Shown in pieces: positions 9,333 to 19,594 of a stretch of DNA of 64,000 nt. The notes below the pieces were generated by a model. It was not told the origin of the DNA and ran no database searches. It saw nothing but the letters and a program-made list of their open reading frames with translations. The DNA comes from an uncultured Paracoccaceae bacterium (lineage in GTDB: Bacteria; Bacteroidota; Bacteroidia; Flavobacteriales; Flavobacteriaceae). How positions within the stretch are numbered: the stretch's first letter is position 1; every line of letters begins with the position of its first letter. A program made the translations under genes and the position numbers. Location of the stretch: NCBI GenBank assembly GCA_943788135.1, contig CALSPC010000003.1, forward strand, positions 620,001-684,000, written 5' to 3'.

Positions 9333-10970
9333 ATGAAGAGAAGACAATTTATAAAACTATCATCCACAGCTTCTGCGTTCGGGCTCATGCCTTTTCAAGT
9401 GAATGCCTCTTTAAAATTAATGAATTCATTTTTTAATTGTGATGTCTCTAACAGGAAATTAGTTTTGGTAGAACTTTCAGGTGGAAATGATGGGCTTAAT
9501 ACGTTGATTCCTATTAGTGCATTTACGGATTATCAAACCTTACGTCCAAACATTCACATTCCATCAGCTTTATACCTTCCGCTTAATCAGATTGACTCTA
9601 GTTTAGCTGGCACAAATCAGGACATTGCATTGCATCCTGCTCTTACAGGATTTAAAGATTTATATGCAGCTGATCAGCTTAGAATTATTCAATCTGTAGG
9701 CTATCCTTCTCAAAACAAGAGTCATTTTGCGTCTAAAGATATTTATTCCACAGGAAATGATGGGAGTAATTGGAATAACGGAAGCGACAGTGGTTGGATA
9801 GGTCGCTATATGGAACACGCGTATGCGGATTTAATCCCAGCCAACTATCCATTGGGAATTCAGATCGGCTCACAAAACACAAATCTTGGGTTTCATGGCA
9901 TTGTCGAGCATGGACTGGCCCTGAACATTAATGGTCAAGATTCGGAAAATTTTTATTCTATTTTAAGTGGTTTGGGGGGAGATCCACCAGAAAATATTCC
10001 AAACTCACACTACGGCACAGAACTTCAGAACATAATAAACGTCGATGCGCTTTCCAATCAATATTCTCAAATTATTTCTAACGCATTTAATTCAGGTTCT
10101 AACAATTCGACTACGACTTATCCAGATACAAACCTTGCAGATCAGCTCAAAACAGTTGCCAGGTTGATGCGAGGTGGTATTGAGTCTAAAATATTTATGG
10201 TCAAACTAGGAGGCTTTGATACGCATAATAATCAAAACCAAGCTTCCGGAGATATTCAAGGAAAACATAATGAATTAATGTCAGAACTTTCTGGAGCTAT
10301 TGAAGCTTTTATGTCAGATTTGAATGCCGATAGTTTAGCAGATGATGTTTTGGGAATTACCTTCTCTGAATTTGGAAGAAAGGCGCAAGAAAATGGTAGT
10401 TTAGGAACGGATCATGGCGAAGTTGCGCCCGTTTTTGCTTTTGGAAAACCAGTTAAAAGTGGCGTTTCTGGTGTAAATGTTGATTTGAGTGAAGCAGTTT
10501 CATCAAATAATTTTCAAATCCAATCAGTTCAGCACGATTATAGGCAAACTTTTGCAACCATTATGCAAGATTTTCTAGGTTCTAATAATGCTGTAGTAGA
10601 TGCTGCTTTTGTAGGAAATATAAACAGTGAAAGTTTTACAGATTTGAAAATAGCAGAGCTGATTAAATCCGAATTTTTGGTTCCCCAAAGTTGCTATGAT
10701 GGAAGTTTAAATGTTCCTAACGAAACACTTGCGGAGTGGTCTGTATATCCTAATCCATTCAGAACAGATGTCTTTGTCCAGTCCGAAAATCAAGATTTAG
10801 AAACATCGTATGAGTTAAGAAATTACCTTGGTCAACGCGTCCTTAGTGGGAATCTAGAATTTATAAACGGAAAAGCTAAGGTGCAAACTCAAAACTTACA
10901 AAACGGGTTGTATATTTTGACGTTAAAAAATAACATAGAATCTTCCGTTCACAAACTAGTTAAATACTAA
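9333..10970 (+). CDS. DUF1501 family secreted protein with T9SS sorting domain
   Basis: Protein of 545 residues starting MKRRQFIKLSSTASAFGLMP, a twin-arginine-like export signal. The body carries DUF1501 landmarks (VELSGGNDGLNTL, GGFDTHNNQ, SEFGRKAQENGSLGTDHG), a family related to the alkaline phosphatase/sulfatase fold. About 80 C-terminal residues form a type A secretion-system IX sorting domain (WSVYPNPF ... GQRVLSG ... LQNGLYILTL). The protein is therefore predicted to cross the inner membrane and then be exported or anchored at the cell surface. It forms a pair with the DUF1800 gene 14 nt upstream. The substrate is unknown. Confidence 0.9.
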   Translation: MKRRQFIKLSSTASAFGLMPFQVNASLKLMNSFFNCDVSNRKLVLVELSGGNDGLNTLIPISAFTDYQTLRPNIHIPSALYLPLNQIDSSLAGTNQDIALHPALTGFKDLYAADQLRIIQSVGYPSQNKSHFASKDIYSTGNDGSNWNNGSDSGWIGRYMEHAYADLIPANYPLGIQIGSQNTNLGFHGIVEHGLALNINGQDSENFYSILSGLGGDPPENIPNSHYGTELQNIINVDALSNQYSQIISNAFNSGSNNSTTTYPDTNLADQLKTVARLMRGGIESKIFMVKLGGFDTHNNQNQASGDIQGKHNELMSELSGAIEAFMSDLNADSLADDVLGITFSEFGRKAQENGSLGTDHGEVAPVFAFGKPVKSGVSGVNVDLSEAVSSNNFQIQSVQHDYRQTFATIMQDFLGSNNAVVDAAFVGNINSESFTDLKIAELIKSEFLVPQSCYDGSLNVPNETLAEWSVYPNPFRTDVFVQSENQDLETSYELRNYLGQRVLSGNLEFINGKAKVQTQNLQNGLYILTLKNNIESSVHKLVKY

Positions 10971-10988
10971 TTTTAAGCGTTTAGAATA

Positions 10989-11022
10989 CAACAAAGGCGA
11001 ACCAATCGGTTCGCCTTTGTTG
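10989..11022. terminator. Bidirectional terminator between convergent genes
   Basis: A near-perfect 15-bp stem (CAACAAAGGCGAACC with its complement) and a 4-nt loop AATC lie between the converging DUF1501 and M1 peptidase genes. The flanking A- and T-rich tails let it act on both strands. Confidence 0.85.
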
Positions 11023-11042
11023 TTTGTAGTAATTTATAAAAC

Positions 11043-13277
11043 TTATTCTTTAGTCATATCAAATTTCTGACCACCAAGATCCAAGGTGAACCCTGTTTTT
11101 TCTGCATTAAATTGAATACTTAGTCCAGCTTCTTCCATAGAAAACTCACCACCGCCTTCGCTCTCTAACGGTAATGCGGGTTGTCCTTCTGCTTCTAGAA
11201 CAAGGGCTCCATTAGCTTCAGTAACAGTAATCTTCATTGGAAGTGCAGGAGAGGAGTAGACTCCGAAATAATCCGATAAAATCTCGACACTCCCAGCACC
11301 GTCAGATGCTTTCCACTTATTATTGCTTGAATCTACATCTGGTAATGCAAAGTCTGGGTCAATGACCACTTTGGTCAACTCTTCTGTAGTATCGACCTTA
11401 AATGTCCAAGTTGTATTGCGTTTCCAAATCTCAACTGGCAATGTTTTTCGAGTTACTTTCCCGCTCTTTGTTTTTAGTTCAATAACCACCGGCATTGGCA
11501 TTTTCTCTAAATTCTCGATGGTAATAATTGCACCTTGAGACGGATCGTTTTTAACATATTTAACTTCTGTGATGGCTTGGTCTAATTTCCAACTATTAAT
11601 AAACCATCCTCTCCAAAACCATCTCAAGTCTTCGCCAGCCACATTTTCCATGGTTCTAAAGAAATCATCTGGTGTTGGGTGTTTGTAAGCCCAGCGATCG
11701 ATATATGCTGTGAAGGCTTCGTCGAAACGTTCAGGACCTAAGATTTGCTCACGTAGCAGTATAAGTCCCATACTTGGCTTGTAATATGCCAAAATGCCTA
11801 AGTTTCGTTCTTTTAAGTTGTCTGGAGACGTATAGATTGGTTCGAGTCTATCATTAACAAACATACCTGACATACGGTGCATGTTTGATTTACGTTCTTT
11901 ATATTCACCGTCATTAAAAGCGTCGGTGCTAAGAGAATTAATAAACGTATTAAATCCTTCATCCATCCAAGCGTGTAAACGTTCGTTAGAGCCCACAATC
12001 ATTGGAAACCAAATGTGACCAAATTCATGATCTGTAACACCCCATAAACGTGCTGTTTTAGAATTGTAATTACAAAACACAATCCCTGGATATTCCATAC
12101 CACCTTCATTTCCGGCAACATTAATTGCTGCAGGATAAGGATATTCTAGCCACTTTTCAGAGTAATGCTCAATAGAGGCTTTGGTATATTCAGTAGAGCG
12201 CGACCATGCATCTTGTCCTACACTTTCAACAGGATATGCAGACATGGCAAGAGATTTTTTTCCACTCGGTAAATTGATACGTGCGGCATCTAAAATAAAT
12301 GCAGCTGAAGAAGCCCAAGCGACATCTCTTGCGTTTTCGATTCTAAATTTCCAAGTTAAGGTCGAGGTGTTTGTTGGTCGAGAACTCGCCTGCGTGACTT
12401 CTGCTTCCGAACGAATCATTACAGTCTCATCACTAGTTTCGGCTTGTTTCAATCTGTTTTGTTGTTCAGCGGTATAAACTTCTGAAGGGTTTAAAAGGGC
12501 TCCAGAACATACTACAAGGTGACTTGAAGGCGCTGTGATGTTAACATCAAAAGTGCCATATTCTAAATAGAATTCTCCAGCACCTAAGTAAGGAAGGGTG
12601 TTCCATCCACTCACATCGTCATAAACACTCATTCTAGGATACCATTGTGCAAGTGTGAAAATGCGTCCATTTTCGGTTTCTAAAACACCCATTCGATCCG
12701 ATCCATAGTCAGGAGAAGTGAACGAAAAATCAATTTTAATACCAACAGTTCCACCATTTGCTTCGAGTGCTTTGGGAAGGTTGATTTTCATTCGAGTATC
12801 CACTATCGAATAGGTGGTGTTTACTTCTCTAGATCGCCGTCCTTTTTTGTATATTAGTTTGATGTTATTAATACCATATCCACCGTCAAAATCTTGACCT
12901 TTATCTCCATTTCGGCTTCCAGTCAAAGGTACAATTGCCTTTCCTCGAGAATCCAGTTTGAATAAGTTTTGATCCAGTTGCATCCATAAAAATTCAAGAG
13001 CATCTGGACTATTGTTTGTGTAAGTGATGGTTTCAGATCCCGAAATTTCTTTCGTCGATTCATTCAAATTAACGTCGATTGTGTAATCGGCGCTATTTTG
13101 CCAATAGGCATGTCCTGGCTTTCCGCTAGCAGAACGGGTTGCAGTCCCGTTTTTACTATAAAAATCGTGCCCAAAGGCCTCATTATAGTCATAATTTGAG
13201 GTAGTTTTTTCTTGTGCTACAAGATCTGTTGTTAAGAAAAATAAACCACAACAAAGAATAGAGATATACTTGTTCAT
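11043..13277 (-). CDS. M1 family metallopeptidase
   Basis: Secreted zinc aminopeptidase-like protein, 744 residues. It has a Sec signal peptide ([22 protein letters not shown]), an N-terminal beta domain, and the zinc site HEFGH at about 417-421 with the third ligand glutamate in WMDEGFN at about residue 440, the M1 spacing. Upstream, [10 protein letters not shown] matches the family GxMEN substrate loop in altered form. The C-terminal ~150 residues are a separate beta-rich region. The protein probably acts in the periplasm or on the outer surface in peptide breakdown. It is convergent with the DUF1501 gene and shares its terminator. Confidence 0.92.
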   Translation of the reverse strand: MNKYISILCCGLFFLTTDLVAQEKTTSNYDYNEAFGHDFYSKNGTATRSASGKPGHAYWQNSADYTIDVNLNESTKEISGSETITYTNNSPDALEFLWMQLDQNLFKLDSRGKAIVPLTGSRNGDKGQDFDGGYGINNIKLIYKKGRRSREVNTTYSIVDTRMKINLPKALEANGGTVGIKIDFSFTSPDYGSDRMGVLETENGRIFTLAQWYPRMSVYDDVSGWNTLPYLGAGEFYLEYGTFDVNITAPSSHLVVCSGALLNPSEVYTAEQQNRLKQAETSDETVMIRSEAEVTQASSRPTNTSTLTWKFRIENARDVAWASSAAFILDAARINLPSGKKSLAMSAYPVESVGQDAWSRSTEYTKASIEHYSEKWLEYPYPAAINVAGNEGGMEYPGIVFCNYNSKTARLWGVTDHEFGHIWFPMIVGSNERLHAWMDEGFNTFINSLSTDAFNDGEYKERKSNMHRMSGMFVNDRLEPIYTSPDNLKERNLGILAYYKPSMGLILLREQILGPERFDEAFTAYIDRWAYKHPTPDDFFRTMENVAGEDLRWFWRGWFINSWKLDQAITEVKYVKNDPSQGAIITIENLEKMPMPVVIELKTKSGKVTRKTLPVEIWKRNTTWTFKVDTTEELTKVVIDPDFALPDVDSSNNKWKASDGAGSVEILSDYFGVYSSPALPMKITVTEANGALVLEAEGQPALPLESEGGGEFSMEEAGLSIQFNAEKTGFTLDLGGQKFDMTKE

Positions 13278-13362
13278 AGATAATAGAGTTTAAAAATTAG
13301 AGTGTGAAAATAATGTAAATTATAAAATATTGGTTAAAAATTTTGTTAAAAGCGCATAAGGA

Positions 13363-13860
13363 TTAAAAGATTACAGAGCGCTGGTTCCATAAAATAGAAA
13401 TGAATACGCCTAAGTATATTACTGTGACCACAAATTTAATAAAAGCAGAAGTGAGAAATCCCAGCAAACTTCCAAAAGCAGCTTTAAGCGCTGTTTTAGA
13501 ATCTGCTTTGTTAATGACTTCACCCAAAAATGCCCCGACAAAAGGTCCAATAATTATGCCGCCTGGAATTGGAGCAATTAAGCCAATAATGAGCCCAACC
13601 GTTGTGCCAATCATCCCTGCTTTTGTACCTCCAAATTTTTTGGTCCCCATAGCAGGTATGAAATAATCCAAAATCCATATTAGGATGGCAATGATAAGTG
13701 TTATCAACAGCGTCACAGTACTGACGTCAATTTCGGGCATTAGGTACAGCACCAAAATACCAATCCAACTTGTAATTGGTCCAGGTAGAACTGGTAGAAA
13801 ACTTCCAATGATTCCAAGAACCATAAAAGACGCCGCAATACTAATTAATAAAATATCCAT
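13363..13860 (-). CDS. DUF456 family membrane protein
   Basis: Protein of 165 residues, almost entirely hydrophobic, with glycine-rich helices (GIIGSFLPVLPGP, GGTKAGMIGTTVGLIIG, GIIIGPFVGAFLGE) that match DUF456. About five to six membrane passes are likely. The function of the family is unknown. The gene lies upstream of the M1 peptidase on the same strand with an 85-nt gap. The GxxxG-rich segments suggest tight helix packing. Confidence 0.88.
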   Translation of the reverse strand: MDILLISIAASFMVLGIIGSFLPVLPGPITSWIGILVLYLMPEIDVSTVTLLITLIIAILIWILDYFIPAMGTKKFGGTKAGMIGTTVGLIIGLIAPIPGGIIIGPFVGAFLGEVINKADSKTALKAAFGSLLGFLTSAFIKFVVTVIYLGVFISILWNQRSVIF

Positions 13861-13953
13861 ATGTTAATACATTAGACTATAAAGCGGTTCGAATGTTACA
13901 TATTTTAACAGTTTGTTAAAATAATTTTGAAATCATTTTTGATTACAAAAGCC

Positions 13954-13961
13954 TATTTTTG
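13954..13961 (+). promoter_or_regulatory. Promoter -7 box for the thioesterase gene
   Basis: TATTTTTG fits the Bacteroidota -7 consensus TAnnTTTG and lies 16 nt before the ATG at 13978. It supports that start over the upstream ATG at 13927, which would place the promoter inside the gene. No convincing -33 box at the usual spacing is seen. Confidence 0.55.
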
Positions 13962-13977
13962 CATAAAATATAAAATT

Positions 13978-14862
13978 ATGCAATCCCTTTCTGAACTTAT
14001 CGAGTTAATAACCCTTGAAAAAATTAATGACCACACCTACATAGGTAAAAACTATAAAGCGCCTTGGGGGCGTGTATTTGGGGGGCAAGTCTTAGCGCAA
14101 TCTCTTCATGCAGCCTATCAAACGGTTCCTGATGATCGCGTTGCACACTCAATGCATGGCTATTTTATTTTAGGAGGCAATATAGATGTTCCAATTAAAT
14201 ATGAAGTCGATGTCATTAGAGATGGAGGCAGTTTTACAACCCGGCGTGTAGTGGCGTTTCAAAACGAAAAAGCAATTTTTAATATGTCAGCATCATTTCA
14301 GTTAAAACAAGACGGTGTTGATCATCAGATTTCGATGCCCAATGTTTTACCACCTGAAGAATTGATGAATAGTCATAAACAAATTGAACAATTCAAGGCC
14401 GTAATTCCAGATACGTACAAGCGATACAAAGCATTTTTACCTAAAATATTTGAATTTAAACCTGTTGATAATATGCTAACTAAGTTAGTAAAAAACAGTC
14501 CGCCTTTTGACAATATTTGGTTTAAAACTACTGAAAAGCTCGCCACCAATATCCCGCTTCAACACCAATTGTTAGCCTATGCTTCAGATTATAATATTCT
14601 GCGTCCAGCATCCATGCCCCACCGTGAATTTCTAAACTCAAAAGAGGTATTTTATACAAGTTTAGATCATGCCATATGGTTTCACCGTGACTTTGATATT
14701 AGTGATTGGCTTTTGTATGCTATAGATAGTCCGAGTGCTTCAAATTCGAGAGGGTTTTCTAGAGGAAGTATTTTCGATGCTAAAGGCAATTTGATTGCTT
14801 CAGTTGCTCAAGAAGGACTAATGCGAATTTTAAATCAAGGCTCTAAAGTGGGAACTATTTAA
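13978..14862 (+). CDS. tesB: Acyl-CoA thioesterase II
   Basis: Double hot-dog thioesterase of 294 residues, about the length of TesB. It hydrolyses acyl-CoA to free acid and CoA in the cytoplasm. The N-terminal half has GRVFGGQVLAQSL and HSMHGYFILGG. The C-terminal half has the family aspartate region (LLAYASDYNIL) and SLDHAIWFHRDFD followed by RGFSRGSIFDAKGNLIASV. An in-frame upstream ATG at 13927 would add 17 residues unlike the family and would overlap the promoter box, so the start at 13978 is preferred. Confidence 0.92.
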   Translation: MQSLSELIELITLEKINDHTYIGKNYKAPWGRVFGGQVLAQSLHAAYQTVPDDRVAHSMHGYFILGGNIDVPIKYEVDVIRDGGSFTTRRVVAFQNEKAIFNMSASFQLKQDGVDHQISMPNVLPPEELMNSHKQIEQFKAVIPDTYKRYKAFLPKIFEFKPVDNMLTKLVKNSPPFDNIWFKTTEKLATNIPLQHQLLAYASDYNILRPASMPHREFLNSKEVFYTSLDHAIWFHRDFDISDWLLYAIDSPSASNSRGFSRGSIFDAKGNLIASVAQEGLMRILNQGSKVGTI

Positions 14863-14865
14863 GGT

Positions 14866-15294
14866 TTATAGCAGCTTAGTTATTTCGTCTTTAAAACGAC
14901 TATAATTTGATTTTTCAGACACGAGTTTTAAGGCTCTATGAACAACTGTTGAAACTAGTTTAGTGTCAAACCCTAGGCCAATAGCTATTTTACTTAACAG
15001 TTGAATTTCGTGACTATCTTTTATGTGGTCGATATATACCATTCGTGTTAAGTCATACAACCGCTCTATGCGTTTTTCTAAAAAAGCTGGTGGGTTGATG
15101 GGGTGTGATTTGTAGTCTTTCAAGATGTTGGCATAGCGCTCTTTCGAAATGTCTAATTTTTGCGAAAGTCGATCTAAAAATGCTTTTTCTTCTTCGCTAA
15201 TAATATCGTCGCTATAAGCAACTCTTACAATGGAAGCAAAATGGTCTTGATTTCGAGTAGTGAAACCACTATTGAATAAATCTGCAAAGGACAT
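14866..15294 (-). CDS. TerB-like protein
   Basis: All-helical protein of 142 residues with the TerB-type pattern (FASIVRVAYSDDIISEEEKAFLDRLSQ, a repeat of an acidic helix-loop motif). TerB domains are found in tellurite-resistance and stress operons and as stand-alone cytoplasmic proteins. No ter genes are nearby, so this is the stand-alone kind. It is convergent with tesB, with the stop codons only 3 nt apart. Confidence 0.75.
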   Translation of the reverse strand: MSFADLFNSGFTTRNQDHFASIVRVAYSDDIISEEEKAFLDRLSQKLDISKERYANILKDYKSHPINPPAFLEKRIERLYDLTRMVYIDHIKDSHEIQLLSKIAIGLGFDTKLVSTVVHRALKLVSEKSNYSRFKDEITKLL

Positions 15295-15389
15295 ATTTTA
15301 TAAATTTAGGTACACAAACCTACATATTTTTTTTAAAATGTTGTTTTAATTTTAAAACTATTAACAATTAAATTCAAAGACTATTATTA

Positions 15390-15397
15390 TATCTTTG
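15390..15397 (+). promoter_or_regulatory. Promoter -7 box for mfd
   Basis: TATCTTTG is an exact TAnnTTTG match, 14 nt before the TTG start codon of mfd. The resulting leader would be very short. It argues that translation starts at or close to 15412. Confidence 0.6.
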
Positions 15398-15411
15398 CAA
15401 AAATTTTTTAG

Positions 15412-18400
15412 TTGAGTAAAACCATTATCTCTCAAGCATTTCAACAGTCTTTGATTCATCAAAAACTGATCATTGTCACATCCAATTTCAAAGAAAAAAT
15501 ACATTTAAAAGGAGCCTTAGGGTCTTCTTTATCCTTCACCATTGCCAATATATTTAAATCCTCAAAGCTTCCCTTTTTATTGATTTTTGACAACAAAGAA
15601 GAAGCAGCATATCACTTGAACGATTTGGAAGTTTTGTTGGATGATAATGAAGTATTGTTTTACCCCGGGAGTTATCGCAGACCATATCAGATTGAAGAGA
15701 CAGACAATGCGAATGTTTTGCTGCGAGCTGAGGTTTTGAACCGTATCAATTCTCAAAAAAAACCAGCACTTATTGTAACCTATCCTGAAGCACTTTTTGA
15801 GAAAGTACTATCCAGAAAAGCACTTGAAAAATCAACGTTTAAAGTTGCTGTTGGCGAAACGCTTAATTTAGATTTTTTTAATGAGGTTCTTTTTGATTAT
15901 CAGTTCAAGCGTGTTGATTTTGTCACAGAACCAGGTGAGTTTTCTGTGCGTGGAGGTATTGTAGATGTATTTTCGTTCTCGCATGACGAGCCCTATAGAG
16001 TTGAGTTTTTTGGAGATGAAATTGATAGTATTCGCACCTTTGATGTGGAATCACAGCTTTCTATTAAGCCCATAAAAAAGCTACATATAATTCCGAATAT
16101 TGAACATAAACTCCTAAACGAAACCCGTCAAAGTTTCTTAGAGTATATAACTTCAAATACGGTAGTATTTTGTAGAAATATCCCTGCGTTTTTAGCGGCA
16201 ACAGATACACTTCAAGACAAAGCATCAGAGGCTTACGGAGTTCTTTCGCCAGACCTAAATCATAGCCGCCCCGAAGATTTGTTCTGTACGTCTAGTAACT
16301 TTAAGTCTCAGTTATTAAATTTCTCAGTAGTTGAGTTTGGAAGTTCAGCAGTTTTGTCACCTTCAAAAGCCCATCAATTTGAAGTAAATGTAGCGCCTCA
16401 ACCTTCATTTAATAAGCAGTTTAATCTTATAATAGAAGATTTAAACACCCATCACAAGGACGGTTATCAGAACTATATATGTTGTTCAAATGCCCAACAA
16501 GCACAGCGGTTCTATGATATTTTTGAAACTGTCGAGGAAGATGTGCATTGCCAAATTATTGTACTGTCTTTATATCAAGGATTTATTGATCATGATAAAA
16601 AAATAGTGTGTTATACCGATCACCAGATTTTTGAACGCTATCATAAATTTCATCTTAAAAATGGGTACTCCAAAAAGCAATCCATTACCCTTAAAGAATT
16701 AACAAAACTTGAAATTGGCGATTACATTACTCATATTGATCATGGTATTGGAAAGTTTGGAGGGTTACAAAAAATTGATGTTGAAGGCAAAAAACAAGAG
16801 GCTATAAAACTATTTTATGGCGAACGCGATATTTTATATTTAAGTATCCATGCACTTCATAAAATTACAAAATTCAATGGTAAAGATGGCAAGCCACCTA
16901 AAGTGTATAAACTTGGTAGTAAGGCCTGGAAAGTACTGAAACAAAAAACTAAATCAAGAGTAAAAGAAATTGCATTCAACCTCATAAAACTCTACGCCAA
17001 ACGTAAGTTAGAAACCGGTTTTAGGTACAACCCAGACAGTACGATGCAACTGGAGTTAGAAGCGTCGTTTGTGTTTGAAGATACACCTGATCAAATTACC
17101 GCTACTGCGGCTATTAAATCAGATATGGAAAGCGATCGTCCCATGGACCGTTTGATCTGTGGCGATGTGGGGTTTGGAAAAACTGAAGTTGCCCTGAGAG
17201 CAGCTTTTAAAGCCGTTGATAATGGCAAACAAGTTGCGGTTTTAGTGCCCACAACCATACTTGCATTTCAACATGCAAAAACATTTAAATCGCGGTTGAA
17301 AGATTTTCCAGTTGCAGTCGATTATATCAATCGATTTAAAACCACCAAACAGCGAAAAGAAACTTTAGAGCACTTAGAATCGGGGAAATTAGACATCATT
17401 ATCGGAACACATCAATTGGTAAATAAATCGGTTAAGTTTAAAGATTTAGGGCTGTTAATTGTTGATGAAGAACAAAAATTTGGAGTTGCTGTCAAAGAAA
17501 AACTCAAAACACTCAAAGACAATGTAGATGTGCTCACACTTACGGCCACACCAATTCCAAGAACTCTTCAGTTTAGTTTGATGGCTGCTCGAGATTTATC
17601 GGTAATTACAACACCGCCACCTAATCGTTTTCCGATTGAGAGTGTGGTTATACGTTTAAACGAGGAAACGATACGTGATGCGATTCAATATGAAATTCAA
17701 CGTGCGGGGCAGGTCTATTTTATTCATAATCGAATTGAAAATATTAAGGAAGTTGCTGGGCTTTTACAACGTCTTGTGCCAGACGCCAAAATTAGGGTGG
17801 GTCATGGACAAATGGAAGGCCGAAAACTAGAACAGCTCATGCTTGATTTTATGAGTGGTGAGTTTGATGTTTTGGTTAGTACGACTATTGTTGAAAGTGG
17901 ATTAGATGTGCCTAATGCGAATACAATATTTATAAATAATGCCAATAATTTTGGATTAAGTGATTTACACCAAATGCGGGGGCGTGTAGGACGAAGTAAT
18001 AAGAAAGCCTTTTGTTATTTTATTACTCCTGATTACCACGCGATGACTGATGAGGCGCGCAAGCGTATCTCTGCATTGGAGCAATACACCGCTTTAGGTA
18101 GCGGATTTAATATTGCGATGAAGGATTTAGAAATTCGTGGAGCAGGAGATTTATTAGGAGGAGAACAAAGTGGTTTTATCAATGATATTGGATTTGAAAC
18201 CTACCAAAAAATCCTAAATGAAGCCATAGAAGAACTCAAAGAAACAGAATTCAAATCGCTTTACAATGAAGATATAAACACTAAAGAATTTGTAAAAGAT
18301 GTCACTATTGATACCGATTTCTCACTACTATTCCCCGATGATTATATAAATAATATAACCGAACGTTTAAGCCTCTATACACAATTAAACACCTTGAAAA

Positions 18401-18756
18401 ATGAAGCTGATTTACAGCGTTTTGAACGCGATTTAGTAGATCGATTTGGAGCACTTCCAACTCAAGTTGTTGACCTGTTAGATAGTGTACGAATCAAATG
18501 GTTAGCCACAACTTTAGGCTTTGAAAAAATAGTTATGAAAAATCAAAAACTCGTTGGTTTTTTTGTAAGCGATCAAGAGAGTCGCTTTTATCAAAGTATA
18601 CATTTTTCAAAAGTCCTGCAATACGTTCAAGCCCATCCGCAGACGTGTACTGTAAAAGAAAAACAAATGCGTGTGGGCCTACGTCTTTTGATGAGTTTTT
18701 CAAATATCAACTCAGTCCAACAGGGACTCCAAGCCTTAAAACCTATTTTATTATAA
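15412..18756 (+). CDS. mfd: Transcription-repair coupling factor
   Basis: ATP-dependent translocase that removes stalled RNA polymerase at DNA lesions and recruits UvrA. It has 1114 residues, normal for Mfd. Domains in order: UvrB-like N-terminal module (PGSYRRPYQIEE, EPGEFSVRGGIVDVFS), RNA polymerase-binding CarD-like/Tudor domain (LEIGDYITHIDHGIGKF), helicase with Walker A GDVGFGKTE near residue 584, DEEQ box VDEEQKFG near 684 and TLTATPIPRTLQ, translocation motif (HQMRGRVGRS), and the C-terminal TRCF domain. The start is TTG, since no ATG fits between the TATCTTTG promoter box and the conserved N terminus. Confidence 0.96.
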   Translation: MSKTIISQAFQQSLIHQKLIIVTSNFKEKIHLKGALGSSLSFTIANIFKSSKLPFLLIFDNKEEAAYHLNDLEVLLDDNEVLFYPGSYRRPYQIEETDNANVLLRAEVLNRINSQKKPALIVTYPEALFEKVLSRKALEKSTFKVAVGETLNLDFFNEVLFDYQFKRVDFVTEPGEFSVRGGIVDVFSFSHDEPYRVEFFGDEIDSIRTFDVESQLSIKPIKKLHIIPNIEHKLLNETRQSFLEYITSNTVVFCRNIPAFLAATDTLQDKASEAYGVLSPDLNHSRPEDLFCTSSNFKSQLLNFSVVEFGSSAVLSPSKAHQFEVNVAPQPSFNKQFNLIIEDLNTHHKDGYQNYICCSNAQQAQRFYDIFETVEEDVHCQIIVLSLYQGFIDHDKKIVCYTDHQIFERYHKFHLKNGYSKKQSITLKELTKLEIGDYITHIDHGIGKFGGLQKIDVEGKKQEAIKLFYGERDILYLSIHALHKITKFNGKDGKPPKVYKLGSKAWKVLKQKTKSRVKEIAFNLIKLYAKRKLETGFRYNPDSTMQLELEASFVFEDTPDQITATAAIKSDMESDRPMDRLICGDVGFGKTEVALRAAFKAVDNGKQVAVLVPTTILAFQHAKTFKSRLKDFPVAVDYINRFKTTKQRKETLEHLESGKLDIIIGTHQLVNKSVKFKDLGLLIVDEEQKFGVAVKEKLKTLKDNVDVLTLTATPIPRTLQFSLMAARDLSVITTPPPNRFPIESVVIRLNEETIRDAIQYEIQRAGQVYFIHNRIENIKEVAGLLQRLVPDAKIRVGHGQMEGRKLEQLMLDFMSGEFDVLVSTTIVESGLDVPNANTIFINNANNFGLSDLHQMRGRVGRSNKKAFCYFITPDYHAMTDEARKRISALEQYTALGSGFNIAMKDLEIRGAGDLLGGEQSGFINDIGFETYQKILNEAIEELKETEFKSLYNEDINTKEFVKDVTIDTDFSLLFPDDYINNITERLSLYTQLNTLKNEADLQRFERDLVDRFGALPTQVVDLLDSVRIKWLATTLGFEKIVMKNQKLVGFFVSDQESRFYQSIHFSKVLQYVQAHPQTCTVKEKQMRVGLRLLMSFSNINSVQQGLQALKPILL

Positions 18757-18895
18757 TTCTTGATTTTTTAGTTTAGATGATCCTATTTGGAAACTAGACA
18801 CACACCGCCTCATCTTTAAATAGCTACTTTGTGTTTGATGCCTCCAAAATACTAATGTTGACTATGTCTTAGAAGGTCTAAAAGTAGGTTTTAGA

Positions 18896-19255
18896 TCAAA
18901 AGTGATAAAATGCATTCTCTATATGCTCTATTTGAGGTTTTTTTGTGGAGAGCACAATAGCAATGATGTCAAAACGTACTTCAACGTTGAGGTCTTTGGA
19001 CGTGACAAAATAATCCACTGCTTTGATAATACGTTGAATTTGGGCTGGTTTCAAAAATTCTTCAGGAGTACCAAATGCTATTGAAGATCGTGTTTTTACT
19101 TCAACCGCCACCAAATAATTGTCCTTTTGGGCAATAATGTCCACCTCAGCTTTTAAATAACGAAAATTTTGTGCGAGGATACGATAGCCTTTTGAGATCA
19201 AATAGACAACCGCAAGACGTTCACCAGTAATACCACGATTATATTGTTCGGTCAT
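18896..19255 (-). CDS. yraN: YraN family endonuclease-like protein
   Basis: UPF0102 protein of 119 residues, the normal size. It carries GERLAVVYLISKGYRILAQN and the nuclease-like set EVDIIAQ ... VAVEVKTRS of the restriction-endonuclease fold. Its cellular role is not settled; family members are linked to Holliday-junction or DNA-end processing by fold only. It starts 6 nt after the stop of the monooxygenase-like gene upstream, so the two probably share a transcript with the S66 peptidase gene. Confidence 0.9.
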   Translation of the reverse strand: MTEQYNRGITGERLAVVYLISKGYRILAQNFRYLKAEVDIIAQKDNYLVAVEVKTRSSIAFGTPEEFLKPAQIQRIIKAVDYFVTSKDLNVEVRFDIIAIVLSTKKPQIEHIENAFYHF

Positions 19256-19261
19256 AGTTGC

Positions 19262-19579
19262 TTATTTTATAAATTCGTAATCGCGCTCTACTTTGGCAAT
19301 ACGAACTTTGTAGTGGCTATACCAAGTTTTTTGACCTTTTATTTGTGCGGCTTTGTGGTCCAAGTCGTCTTTCCAGGTTTTGATAGCTTCCAAATCACGC
19401 CAATAGGAAATCGTAATTCCAAGTTCTGACTGTGCACTTTCCATTCCTAAAAAGCCATCTTGCTTGGTGACAAGTTGATTCATGAACGTATTTGTTTCAG
19501 CATATCCCTGATTTTCACTGGTACGTACAGCGCTGAATATAACAGCGTAGTAGGGGGCTTGAGGGGTATTTGCAATCAT
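19262..19579 (-). CDS. Antibiotic biosynthesis monooxygenase domain protein
   Basis: Protein of 105 residues with the ABM dimeric alpha-beta barrel pattern (YAVIFSAVRTSENQGYAETN ... GFLGMESAQSELGITISYW ... WKDDLDHKAAQ). Such proteins are small cytoplasmic oxygenases or heme/quinone-binding relatives. The substrate cannot be inferred. It lies 15 nt downstream of the S66 peptidase gene and 6 nt upstream of yraN, probably in one operon. Confidence 0.82.
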   Translation of the reverse strand: MIANTPQAPYYAVIFSAVRTSENQGYAETNTFMNQLVTKQDGFLGMESAQSELGITISYWRDLEAIKTWKDDLDHKAAQIKGQKTWYSHYKVRIAKVERDYEFIK

Positions 19580-19594
19580 AATAAAAAGAGTAAT